Shown in pieces: positions 1 to 5,387 of a DNA stretch of 6,478 nucleotides. The notes beneath the pieces are model-generated. The model saw only the letters and a list, made by a program, of their open reading frames with translations, made no database searches and was not told the DNA's origin. Position 1 is the stretch's first letter. Each line of letters opens with the position of its first letter. The stretch covers positions 1 to 6,478 of the forward strand of contig JAQUCQ010000198.1 in the NCBI GenBank assembly GCA_028686145.1. Reading direction: 5' to 3'. This DNA is from Desulfuromonadaceae bacterium. GTDB taxonomy: Bacteria > Desulfobacterota > Desulfuromonadia > Geobacterales > Pseudopelobacteraceae. The position numbers were made by a program, and so were the translations under genes.

Positions 1-212
1 ATTTCTTTAGGATTATTTCCACTGTTATTTCTATAACATACCGTAATTGTTATTTATTGTTTACATGATACACATGGGATGATTGCTGCTACTTCACTTC
101 CGATCAGCAAAAATCCAATGGTTTTTTGGGTTCTTTTGCCGTCCTGACCGGTACAGGCTGCGTCCATAGCGCGTAAATGTGAATGCTTAAATAGGGTAAC
201 GCTAATAAATGA

Positions 213-219
213 GTTTCTA
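213..219 (+). promoter_or_regulatory. Isolated half-site (GTTTCTA) of the palindromic repeat, upstream of the 118-aa gene
   Basis: A perfect left arm of the downstream repeat occurs once in the leader of the 118-aa gene, 58 bases before its start codon; the right arm is absent. A weaker ATTTCTA lies at 27-33. If the repeat is an operator, this could be a low-affinity autoregulatory site. A 7-base match in this much sequence is not very unlikely by chance, so this is only a suggestion. Confidence 0.2.
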
Positions 220-276
220 ATTTCCTGCAACCATGCTACATGAATTGCTATAAGCACTTAGACATTCGGAGTTTTA

Positions 277-633
277 ATGAAAACGCGGGCAATAGTGAAA
301 CCGGGACAAAACGGGACAAAAAAGTTTGTCGAGAAGTATGGCGACACCCTGGTTTGTGTCCGCTATCGCTATGACGCAGAAAAGCGAAAGCAGTACAAAA
401 CGATAGAAATAATCGTCAGCGAAAGTGATTGGACACCACCACCTTCCAGATTTTCAGACAGCACACTGATTTCACTCAAAATTGGCATAAAGGATACTTC
501 GGCGCAGGCACAGGTGAGAGCTGTTGGCGGTCGATGGGATAGAGAAAAAAAGTTCTGGTATGTGCCATACGGCTGCATTGCCGGTACAAAACTGGAAAAG
601 TTTCTACATATAGAAACCGAACAAAGAACCTGA
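277..633 (+). CDS. Conserved hypothetical protein, 118 aa, with a GGRWD...WYVP C-terminal motif
   Basis: The start ATG is preceded by CGGAG (267-271) with a 5-base gap. The protein is basic. Its N-terminal half (residues 1-56) has the pattern AIVKPGQ..GTKK...YGD.LVCVRYRYD...K.YKT.EIIV...DW, which I remember from small hypothetical proteins near recombinases and transposons in proteobacteria; this is recollection, not a search. Residues 78-97 (VRAVGGRWDREKKFWYVP) resemble the short DUF5710-type motif found in proteins of mobile elements. No enzyme motif, signal peptide or membrane segment is visible. The last codons (residues 108-114) are written by the first copy of an 18-bp palindromic repeat that recurs five more times downstream, and a half-copy of that repeat lies upstream at 213-219. 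A role in binding those repeats is a guess from position. Real gene: fairly sure. Function: unknown. Confidence 0.8.
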   Translation: MKTRAIVKPGQNGTKKFVEKYGDTLVCVRYRYDAEKRKQYKTIEIIVSESDWTPPPSRFSDSTLISLKIGIKDTSAQAQVRAVGGRWDREKKFWYVPYGCIAGTKLEKFLHIETEQRT

Positions 634-771
634 AAACCAATAAGTTTCTAAATATAGAAACTTATCGAACAGGATAAATTACAAGAAGTTTATACATATA
701 GAAACCTAGCCATGTTTATAGATATAGAAACTTGTTTATACATCTATAAACTTATTTCTACATATAGAAAC
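600..771. repeat. Array of six 18-bp palindromic repeats, GTTTMTA-N4-TAKAAAC
   Basis: Six copies, each two 7-base arms around a 4-base centre, lie at 600-617, 644-661, 688-705, 714-731, 734-751 and 754-771. The first is GTTTCTACATATAGAAAC. Variation is limited: arm position 5 is C or A, the last left arm begins with A, and the centre is CATA, AATA, GATA or CATC. In copy 5 both arms changed together (GTTTATA/TATAAAC), which keeps the symmetry. Start-to-start spacings are 44, 44, 26, 20 and 20 bases, so copies 4-6 are separated by only 2 bases. The gaps are unrelated to each other. The layout fits a multi-site binding array for a dimeric DNA-binding protein (operators, iterons or a centromere-like site). 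I do not recognise the motif. It ends 15 bases before the attI-like site. Confidence 0.9.
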
Positions 772-786
772 CCGGCTCTAACCGGT

Positions 787-802
787 GATTAACGAGTTAT
801 AC
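787..802 (+). other. attI-like recombination core and left boundary of cassette 1
   Basis: GATTAAC (787-793) and GTTATAC (796-802) form an inverted pair of 7-base boxes separated by GA, as in the core of integron attI sites. GTTATAC fits the R-box consensus GTTRRRY with one mismatch. It is the exact reverse complement of the R'' box (GTATAAC, 2274-2280) of the first attC, as expected if cassette 1 was inserted between G796 and T797. No long imperfect hairpin precedes it, so it is unlikely to be an attC. An attI normally lies beside intI, and no integrase is seen within the 786 bases to the left. It could also be a degraded attC remnant. Confidence 0.5.
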
Positions 803-877
803 AACAGACCGAAAAATTAAAAACATCATCACCAGAAAACCTGTCACCAGAATTGGAATTAACGGGAGTAACGCGGA

Positions 878-1282
878 ATGCGAATTTTCGGAATCGTCCT
901 GAACCAGACAGATTTGTGGTTGCTCGGAATTGCCATTTCTCTCTGTTTGGCTTTGATTGGGTTTTACTTGTCCAACACTTTGAACCGGAGAAACGACCGT
1001 AATAAGGCCGCTGACATTATAGCCGTCATTCTCAGAAAGGAGCGGATCAACCCTACTCCCGAAAGTCGGATTGACTTTTCTGATTTCCGAAGAGTTCTGA
1101 AAGGAAGAGAATTGACCAGCTTCGACAGTTGTGTTGAAGAGTACGAAAGAGCAAAAAAGAATACCGCAGTAAAATTTAGGGAAGAACCTGATTATATTAT
1201 TGCCGGTTCTGGTTCTTATCAAAATATAACCTCCGTTGTTGAAGCACTTGACAGACTACTAAAATTTATTGACAGAAAATAA
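878..1282 (+). CDS. Membrane-anchored protein of unknown function, 134 aa
   Basis: The ATG follows GGGAG (864-868) with a 9-base gap. Residues 12-33 (LWLLGIAISLCLALIGFYL and flanks) form one hydrophobic segment. It is followed by a very basic stretch (NRRNDRNK, 36-43), so by the positive-inside rule the C-terminal domain (about 44-134) should face the cytoplasm. That domain contains F..FRRVLKGRELTSFDSCVEEYERAK (67-93) and ends in an amphipathic helix (SVVEALDRLLKFI). I have an impression of similar one-helix hypothetical proteins in Gram-negative genomes but cannot name a family, and no catalytic motif is apparent. The next gene starts 20 bases downstream, so the two are probably co-transcribed. 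A 141-codon open frame on the opposite strand (797-1222) is taken as a shadow. Confidence 0.75.
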   Translation: MRIFGIVLNQTDLWLLGIAISLCLALIGFYLSNTLNRRNDRNKAADIIAVILRKERINPTPESRIDFSDFRRVLKGRELTSFDSCVEEYERAKKNTAVKFREEPDYIIAGSGSYQNITSVVEALDRLLKFIDRK

Positions 1283-1302
1283 TCAAAAAGGAGAATTTGA
1301 CT

Positions 1303-1827
1303 ATGAAAACCATACTGTTTATTGCTTTAACTGTTTTGCTGGTTGCTACATCGGCCCAAGCTGACAACGACCCTATGAATATAAACGGTTACGGTAAAGC
1401 AACATGGGGTATGTCTGAAGACGAGGTACTAAAAGCTGAGCAAGGTCGTGTTATAAAATTTGATAAACCTGCTAAGTATTTAGATAGTACGGCTCCAATT
1501 GGTATTAATGAAATAAATGTCGGTACTGATAAATTTAAAGTCTATTATTTATTTGATGATAAAAGCCGAAAGCTTGAACAAGTAAATCTTGCAGGTTTAG
1601 AGGAAAATAATGAGCTTATAAATGCGCGTACATTCACAACAATTTTAAAACTTCTTACCGAAAAGTACGGCACTCCTACCTTTATAAAAGCAAATTCAAA
1701 TGCCTCTTGGAAACTTTCAAAAACGTTAATAAATTTAACACATCAATACATTCGTCAAATAATGACACAAGTCGTTATTTCCTATAAACCATTACAAAGC
1801 AGCGTTGATAATTCAAAAGATCTCTAA
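1303..1827 (+). CDS. Exported protein of unknown function with WGMS motif, 174 aa
   Basis: I chose ATG 1303 over the in-frame TTG at 1297 because AAGGAG (1288-1293) then sits 9 bases upstream and the protein begins directly with a clean signal peptide. MKTILFIALTVLLVATSAQA (1-20) ends in an AQA cleavage motif, so the mature protein starts at D21 and should be periplasmic. The mature part has YGKATWGMSEDEV (30-42), a beta-rich middle (VYYLFDDKSRKLEQVNL) and LTEKYGTPT (118-126), ending in a beta strand (VVISYK). A WG[ML][ST]..EV opening is common in small exported proteins of unknown role. Cassette 3 encodes a protein of the same layout. The gene looks more AT-rich than its neighbours. It overlaps nothing and follows the membrane-anchored gene by 20 bases. 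Confidence 0.82.
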   Translation: MKTILFIALTVLLVATSAQADNDPMNINGYGKATWGMSEDEVLKAEQGRVIKFDKPAKYLDSTAPIGINEINVGTDKFKVYYLFDDKSRKLEQVNLAGLEENNELINARTFTTILKLLTEKYGTPTFIKANSNASWKLSKTLINLTHQYIRQIMTQVVISYKPLQSSVDNSKDL

Positions 1828-1935
1828 CATTTTAACTTTGGTTCCTTGAGTTCATAAATCTCACCGATGTTCAAAATAATATTTCAACAATGCCGCAAAC
1901 ATGCCAAATAAACTCTGACCTCGAAAGGACATAAA

Positions 1936-2157
1936 ATGCAAATCACCGTTAAAACAATCAAGCCTTGCGATTACGATACTCCATTTCCAAAGATGGAGGC
2001 TGAAGTCATGTTTTACGACGAAACCGCCGAATATCATAACAGTGCATCCATCCATGTTTTTATCGACAAGCGGGACGCTCTTCTTTCCGATTTAAAGGAA
2101 GAGTCGATTCAGACTGCAATTGGCTTCTTAAAAGCTGCATTAGAATCCCGCGTTTAG
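1936..2157 (+). CDS. Small soluble protein of unknown function, 73 aa
   Basis: The ATG is preceded by AAAGGA (1924-1929) with a 6-base gap. The 73-residue product has no signal peptide or membrane segment. It reads as several beta strands (MQITVKTIKP, EAEVMFYDE, ASIHVFIDK) followed by a C-terminal helix (ESIQTAIGFLKAALESRV), with a mildly acidic composition, and would fit a small alpha/beta fold. I do not recognise the family. It lies 108 bases after the exported-protein gene inside the same cassette, with its own ribosome binding site, and is the last gene before the attC. Small proteins of this size and lack of annotation are typical integron cargo. Confidence 0.7.
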   Translation: MQITVKTIKPCDYDTPFPKMEAEVMFYDETAEYHNSASIHVFIDKRDALLSDLKEESIQTAIGFLKAALESRV

Positions 2158-2273
2158 AAATATTTTCGGCCACAATATTTATAATGAACTGCTTGAGTTT
2201 CTCTTTAATCATGTGATTTCTCCTTTCTCTCCCTCGAAAGGGAGGCCAAGGAGTCGGAGGCTACACCTGAAAG

Positions 2274-2334
2274 GTATAACCACGTCGTTGGACACCGCCC
2301 AAAAGACGGCGGGTCAACGCCGACCCCGTTGGCA
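2274..2334 (+). other. attC site 1 (end of cassette 1)
   Basis: R'' is GTATAAC (2274-2280) and R' is GTTGGCA (2328-2334), with cleavage expected between G2328 and T2329. Between them is an imperfect hairpin. GTCG (2284-2287) pairs with CGAC (2321-2324), and TTG (2288-2290) with CAA (2315-2317), leaving a CGC bulge. AC plus CCGCC (2292-2293, 2295-2299) pairs with GGCGGGT with A2294 bulged. Bulged bases in one arm are normal in attC and set strand choice by the integrase. R'' exactly complements the left-end box of cassette 1 at 796-802. Confidence 0.82.
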
Positions 2335-3077
2335 GAATTAAAATTGTAGGAGACAGAAGTTGAAAATACCTGAGGCAATTCGTTCATTAGTGCATAAAAT
2401 CGGACTAGCCAATTTTGTTGCTGTTACGACACTTTTAGTAACCATTGGCACCTTTTATTACCAATTCTGGAGGGTAACTTACAGCATCAAGGCTACAATT
2501 ATTACTTTAATGCCAAACTATAATGGTGCAGCACTTGCGACTGATATTGTTTTCACCAACAATGGCAACCGACAATGCTCAATAGCCAAAGCCTCATTAA
2601 TGTCAAAATCAACTTTTAACAACGAAAAATATAAAGATTACGAAAATGGTTACAGCATGATGGATTCTGCACAAGTTCCATTTTCCATTAACCCAAATGA
2701 GGTGGTCTCAAAGCAACTACTATTTGGAGAAGGTAATACAATTCCTGAATATAAAATTCCACAATGCCTTCAAGACCCGAATTGTTTGAAGGCAGACATA
2801 TCGGATTATCGACTCGTTGTGGTGGTGATTGACGGCGATGGAAATTGTCACGAGGTTGTGTCCGACGTGCTGACAAAAGCAAGAAATAATACTGATGAGT
2901 TTGAAGTTGCCAGATTGCCAGTGATTCTGAAACTTATGCCGACGCCGGTCAATAAGAGCCTTCAGTCAAGTGGGTTTCCACAACGTCGCATCATGCAGCC
3001 TAAGTGACGATATGGTTCTGGACAGAATGATGCCAACCATCGGGTGGTGCGGTCAAGACCGCACACCCTCAGTCCCG
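2329..3077 (+). mobile_element. Integron gene cassette 2 (749 bp, one gene)
   Basis: It is bounded by the cut points in GTTGGCA (2328) and GTTGAAC (3077). The left box GTTGGCA is the exact reverse complement of its own R'' box TGCCAAC (3031-3037). Both depart from the RYYYAAC consensus in the same way, which is strong internal proof that the two ends belong together. Only 31 bases precede the start codon and 23 separate the stop from the attC, a typical compact cassette. No promoter is evident. Confidence 0.85.
2360..3007 (+). CDS. Membrane-anchored protein of unknown function, 215 aa, TTG start
   Basis: The start is TTG at 2360, supported by AGGAG (2348-2352) with a 7-base gap; no ATG occurs in frame before residue 51. 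The N-terminus is basic (MKIPEAIRSLVHKIG) and is followed by one membrane helix at about 17-36 (ANFVAVTTLLVTIGTFYYQF). The rest (about 42-195) looks beta-rich: SIKATIITLMP, ATDIVFTNNGNRQCSI, YRLVVVVIDGDGNCHEVV. The 'FTNNGN' turn after a strand resembles a small beta-sandwich domain often found behind one N-terminal helix in hypothetical proteins. Four cysteines (C73, C136, C142, C163) lie in this domain and could form disulfides if it faces the periplasm, but orientation is uncertain. No enzyme motif is seen and I do not recognise a family. It is the only gene in its cassette. Confidence 0.8.
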   Translation: MKIPEAIRSLVHKIGLANFVAVTTLLVTIGTFYYQFWRVTYSIKATIITLMPNYNGAALATDIVFTNNGNRQCSIAKASLMSKSTFNNEKYKDYENGYSMMDSAQVPFSINPNEVVSKQLLFGEGNTIPEYKIPQCLQDPNCLKADISDYRLVVVVIDGDGNCHEVVSDVLTKARNNTDEFEVARLPVILKLMPTPVNKSLQSSGFPQRRIMQPK

Positions 3078-3083
3078 TTGAAC
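3031..3083 (+). other. attC site 2 (end of cassette 2)
   Basis: R'' is TGCCAAC (3031-3037) and R' is GTTGAAC (3077-3083), which matches GTTRRRY fully. GGGTG (3042-3046) and TGCGGTC (3048-3054) pair with CACCC (3064-3068) and GACCGCA (3057-3063), leaving one bulged G (3047) and only AA as loop. At 53 bases it is the shortest attC here, with no variable terminal structure, and its stem sequence differs from the other three sites. Confidence 0.82.
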
Positions 3084-3750
3084 AATATTCGAAGGGAATG
3101 ACACCAATGACTATTTGCAAAATATTTGAAAAATCAGCAGAGAGGTTTTTGCGCCAGTGTATAACAGCAGTAATGTTACTTCTACTCTTGGCTTCTCTGG
3201 CTGAAGCTGAAGCTAAACAAGGCAAACAGCTTATGGCTTATGGAGATATTCCGTTCGGCATTTCGGCCAATAAAACGAAAAACCTTTTGAAGAAAAAGTT
3301 TAGGCGTGTTGACGAGTTATATTCTCATCAAACTTTTGTGGGGTATAGGGCTGAACTTCGTAAAGGGCTAATGGGAGTATACTATGCAGACTACAATATT
3401 TACAGAGGCAAGCTAGTTTCAAGTGAGGTTGTGGGACCGGATGATTTCGTAGAAAAATACATGAAAAAGAAATTTGGTGAACCAACTCGAAAGTCACCGA
3501 CATCGGTTACCTGTGGACATTCAATTCGTTCGACAGGTACTTATAATTTGGACAATTTGATATGGGATGTCGAAGGTGGCATGGTTGCGATCGAGTATCA
3601 GTGCCGCGACCGCTCACTCACGAAAGCAGGTGTTATTAAAGCTGCTCAGTAGCTAAAAGATGAGTTGTGAGGAGTTAAAAACTGAGAAAAACCGAATGTC
3701 CAACAAGGCTTACGACCTGCCCGAGAACCCGACAGGTCAAAGCCTACCCG
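3078..3750 (+). mobile_element. Integron gene cassette 3 (673 bp, one gene)
   Basis: Its ends are the cut points in GTTGAAC (3077) and GTTATGC (3750). Left box GTTGAAC against its own R'' box GTCCAAC (3698-3704; the exact complement would be GTTCAAC) gives one mismatch in seven. One exported-protein gene fills it, with 29 bases of leader and 45 bases between the stop codon and the attC. Confidence 0.82.
3107..3652 (+). CDS. Exported protein of unknown function with FGIS motif, 181 aa
   Basis: Start ATG 3107 is preferred: AGGGA (3093-3097) is 9 bases upstream, while the in-frame ATG at 3098 directly abuts it and a GTG at 3044 lies inside the attC hairpin. Residues 1-36 form a longish signal peptide: basic n-region, hydrophobic core CITAVMLLLLLASLA, and AEA cleavage motif before K37. 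The mature protein has MAYGDIPFGISANKTKNLLKKKF (43-65), a beta-rich middle (GVYYADYNIYRGKLVSSEVVG), YMKKKFGEPT (118-127) and a final strand (NLIWDVEGGMVAIEYQ). C136 and C166 could form a periplasmic disulfide. The order YG..xFG[IM]S, then YY plus strands, then K[FY]G.PT, then W, is shared with the exported protein of cassette 1, suggesting a common fold despite low identity. Function unknown. Confidence 0.82.
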   Translation: MTICKIFEKSAERFLRQCITAVMLLLLLASLAEAEAKQGKQLMAYGDIPFGISANKTKNLLKKKFRRVDELYSHQTFVGYRAELRKGLMGVYYADYNIYRGKLVSSEVVGPDDFVEKYMKKKFGEPTRKSPTSVTCGHSIRSTGTYNLDNLIWDVEGGMVAIEYQCRDRSLTKAGVIKAAQ

Positions 3751-3756
3751 TTATGC
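3698..3756 (+). other. attC site 3 (end of cassette 3)
   Basis: R'' GTCCAAC (3698-3704) fits RYYYAAC perfectly; R' is GTTATGC (3750-3756). AGGCTT (3706-3711) pairs with AAGCCT (3740-3745) and GACCTG (3714-3719) with CAGGTC (3733-3738). The junction is asymmetric (AC against A), the usual extrahelical-base region, and the terminal loop is 13 bases. The core GGCTTACGACC...GGTCAAAGCC is shared with attC site 4. Confidence 0.87.
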
Positions 3757-3766
3757 GGGAACAAGG

Positions 3767-3814
3767 ATGAACAAGAAATACATTCTGGAGTGCCTACAAC
3801 ATGACGACATGTGA
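3767..3814 (+). CDS. Possible 15-codon leader peptide overlapping the RES gene start
   Basis: ATG 3767 follows GGGA (3757-3760) with a 6-base gap and reads MNKKYILECLQHDDM before TGA at 3812-3814, 11 bases past the RES start codon and in another frame. The ribosome binding site of the RES gene (GGAG, 3787-3790) lies inside it, so translation could be coupled. Short leaders that aid translation are known near integron attI sites, but here the evidence is only position and the GGGA motif. It may be chance. Confidence 0.22.
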   Translation: MNKKYILECLQHDDM

Positions 3815-5282
3815 TGAAATTGATGAAATTAAGAAACGTCGAATTTGCTTTCAATGTGTGGGCGATGATTACCTTAGTGATGAAATTTTAGAACATGGAA
3901 AGGTAAGGAAATGCTTCTATTGCGGCACAAAACAAAAAACATATGACATCGGAAATATGTCTGAACGTGTCGAAAAGGCTTTTGAACAGCATTTCGTTCG
4001 TACTTCCGACCAACCATCTTCTTTTGAATATACAATGATGGCAGACAAAGAATCCAACTACGATTGGGAACGCGAAGGTGAGGAAGTCGTGTGTGCAATC
4101 ATGAATGCAGCAGAAATTCCAGAGGATGCAGCATCAGATATTCAGCAAATTCTGTCTGACAAATATTACGATTTTGAAGACGCAAAACTAGGAGAAGAAT
4201 CTGAATTCTCTTCTGAGTCTTATTATACAGAAAGTTCCACAACCGACGCGAAATGGCAGGAAGAGTGGAGAGAATTTGAGCGGTCTTTAAAAACAGAAAC
4301 TAGATTTTTCAGTCGTGCGGCATCACATCTATTATCATCAGTATTTGATGGCATCGACAAGATGCAAACACGACAAGGACTGTCTCTAGTCGCTGAGGCC
4401 GGACCTGCCACATCTATATCCTCATTTTACCGCGCCCGATACTTCCAGTCAGACGATTCGCTTGAAGACGCCCTAGCTCGTCCCGATAAACATGTCGGAT
4501 CTCCACCATCCTTTTCCGCCAAGGCGGGACGAATGAATGCACATGGTATTTCCGTTTTTTATGGAGCCAACAATCCTGCGGTCGCAATTACAGAAGTGCG
4601 CCCACCAGTAGGAAGTAAGGTGGTTGTAGCACGGTTCGATATCATCCGTCCCATTCGTCTTCTTGACCTAACTGCTCTCGATTTAGTTGCCACCAGTGGC
4701 AGTGTTTTTGACTCTACTTACATTGAACGCCTTGAACGGACCATGTTCTTAAGGAATCTCAGTCGTCGAATAACAATTCCAGTAATGCCAGATGATGAGT
4801 CACTTGAATATCTCGCAACACAAGCAATTGCAGACTTCCTTGCATCAGAAAATACACCACCGCTTGACGGAATTATTTTCCCATCTGTCCAAACTGCTGG
4901 TGCAGCTCTAAATGTTGTTTTGTTCCATAAGGCTTCACGCATAGAAGAAATTGAACTGCCTAAAGGAACAGAGATCACCACCAATATTGGCTACATGACG
5001 GAAAATGGATGGGAAGATGACTTTACTATTTATGAGGAAATCCCAAAAAGCACAGAACAAGCCACTGCAACAGACAATTTCACCTTTGTACCTTTTCCAG
5101 AATTATCATCTTTTGATGCACGCCCTTTTACGTTGAAGGTAAAATTAGAAGATGTGTCCGTTCACATTGTGGAGGCTGTAAAGTATGAGACGCATTCTAG
5201 TCAAGTTCGCAGGCACAGATGGGAGAAGCAAGATGTTGAATCTCAGAAATTTGATGCATCAACGCTAAGCATTGAATTCTGA
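3801..5282 (+). CDS. HEPN/RES N-terminal domain fused to RES-domain NAD+-degrading protein, 493 aa
   Basis: The ATG is preceded by GGAG (3787-3790), 10 bases upstream. Residues 13-42 hold two CxxC pairs (C16/C19, C38/C41), a likely zinc ribbon. Residues 80-190 are helical and acidic and end in W..F...LKTETRFF......LL.S.F, matching my memory of the HEPN/RES N-terminal domain. Residues 208-378 are a RES domain: FYRAR (209-213), GRMNAHGISVFYGANNPAVAITEVRPP (243-269, with R244, Y254 and E265) and PPLDGIIFPSVQTAGAALNVVLF (353-375, with S362), so the family's R, E and S are present. A C-terminal tail (about 385-493) ends in VEAVKYETHSSQVRRHRW. RES proteins break down NAD+ and act as toxins, usually beside an Xre/MbcA-type antitoxin, which is absent here. 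A solitary, larger form suggests self-control by the N-terminal part or an abortive-infection role; both are inference. Confidence 0.88.
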   Translation: MTTCDEIDEIKKRRICFQCVGDDYLSDEILEHGKVRKCFYCGTKQKTYDIGNMSERVEKAFEQHFVRTSDQPSSFEYTMMADKESNYDWEREGEEVVCAIMNAAEIPEDAASDIQQILSDKYYDFEDAKLGEESEFSSESYYTESSTTDAKWQEEWREFERSLKTETRFFSRAASHLLSSVFDGIDKMQTRQGLSLVAEAGPATSISSFYRARYFQSDDSLEDALARPDKHVGSPPSFSAKAGRMNAHGISVFYGANNPAVAITEVRPPVGSKVVVARFDIIRPIRLLDLTALDLVATSGSVFDSTYIERLERTMFLRNLSRRITIPVMPDDESLEYLATQAIADFLASENTPPLDGIIFPSVQTAGAALNVVLFHKASRIEEIELPKGTEITTNIGYMTENGWEDDFTIYEEIPKSTEQATATDNFTFVPFPELSSFDARPFTLKVKLEDVSVHIVEAVKYETHSSQVRRHRWEKQDVESQKFDASTLSIEF

Positions 5283-5283
5283 T

Positions 5284-5344
5284 ACATAACCAGGCTTACG
5301 ACCCGCCAGCAAAAGTTAGCGGGTCAAAGCCATGCCCGTTGGAA
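5284..5344 (+). other. attC site 4 (end of cassette 4)
   Basis: R'' is ACATAAC (5284-5290) and R' is GTTGGAA (5338-5344). GGCTT (5293-5297) pairs with AAGCC (5327-5331), and GACCCGC (5300-5306) with GCGGGTC (5319-5325). The junction is AC against A as in site 3, and the loop is 12 bases (5307-5318). Close similarity to site 3 suggests both cassettes came from the same attC pool. Confidence 0.87.
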
Positions 5345-5387
5345 GAAAAATTGAGAATTACATAAACATAAAGGGTGGTGAAATATT

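Larger units (their letters stand above)
797..2328 (+). mobile_element. Integron gene cassette 1 (1532 bp, three genes)
   Basis: The boundaries are the G^TT cut points of GTTATAC at 796 and GTTGGCA at 2328. The left-end box and the R'' box of the attC are exact reverse complements, which indicates one cassette circle rather than several. It carries three same-strand genes (878-1282, 1303-1827, 1936-2157), whereas most cassettes carry one. I searched the 108-base gap 1828-1935 for a lost attC and found none. The 116 bases from 2158 to 2273 hold no gene; they contain a small hairpin (2229-2234 with 2239-2244). Confidence 0.7.
3751..5338 (+). mobile_element. Integron gene cassette 4 (1588 bp, HEPN-RES gene)
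   Basis: It is bounded by the cut points in GTTATGC (3750) and GTTGGAA (5338). Left box GTTATGC against its own R'' box ACATAAC (5284-5290; exact complement GCATAAC) has one mismatch. One large gene fills it: 50 bases of leader, and the stop codon ends one base before the attC. There is no room for an antitoxin gene, and none is visible on either strand. Confidence 0.85.

Noticed and set aside
54..257. 67-codon minus-strand open frame left of the 118-aa gene
   Set aside because: GTG start, no ribosome binding site that I can see, and no recognisable domain. It does not resemble an integrase.
600..771. CRISPR array
   Set aside because: Repeats are short near-perfect palindromes with irregular gaps of 2 to 26 bases, far too short for spacers, and there are no cas genes.
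797..1222. 141-codon open frame on the minus strand with hydrophobic ends, a TTG start and a GGAGG motif before it
   Set aside because: It lies antisense to the 878-1282 gene, whose membrane helix creates a hydrophobic shadow, and it would run against the direction of all cassette genes. The plus-strand gene has an ATG, a good ribosome binding site and a close downstream partner.
1828..1935. A hidden attC between the second and third genes of cassette 1
   Set aside because: No pair of RYYYAAC/GTTRRRY boxes with a foldable stem between them is visible.
2229..2244. Hairpin CTCCCT-CGAA-AGGGAG as a transcription terminator
   Set aside because: No T-run follows it on either strand and the stem is only six pairs. 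It may simply be a chance palindrome before attC site 1.
2205..2387. 60-codon minus-strand open frame across attC site 1
   Set aside because: It crosses the attC and the start of the next gene, with no domain or conserved feature; a chance frame.
3044..3106. Longer N-terminus for the cassette 3 protein starting at GTG 3044
   Set aside because: The extension would be translated from the attC hairpin of the previous cassette, lacks a ribosome binding site and pushes the signal peptide inward. ATG 3107 has AGGGA at good spacing.
5339..5366. Cassette-borne promoter TTGGAA-N16-CATAAA before hamA
   Set aside because: Both hexamers match consensus at only 4 of 6 positions, and the first is simply the attC R' box. 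The transcript would start almost on the ribosome binding site. Too weak to call.
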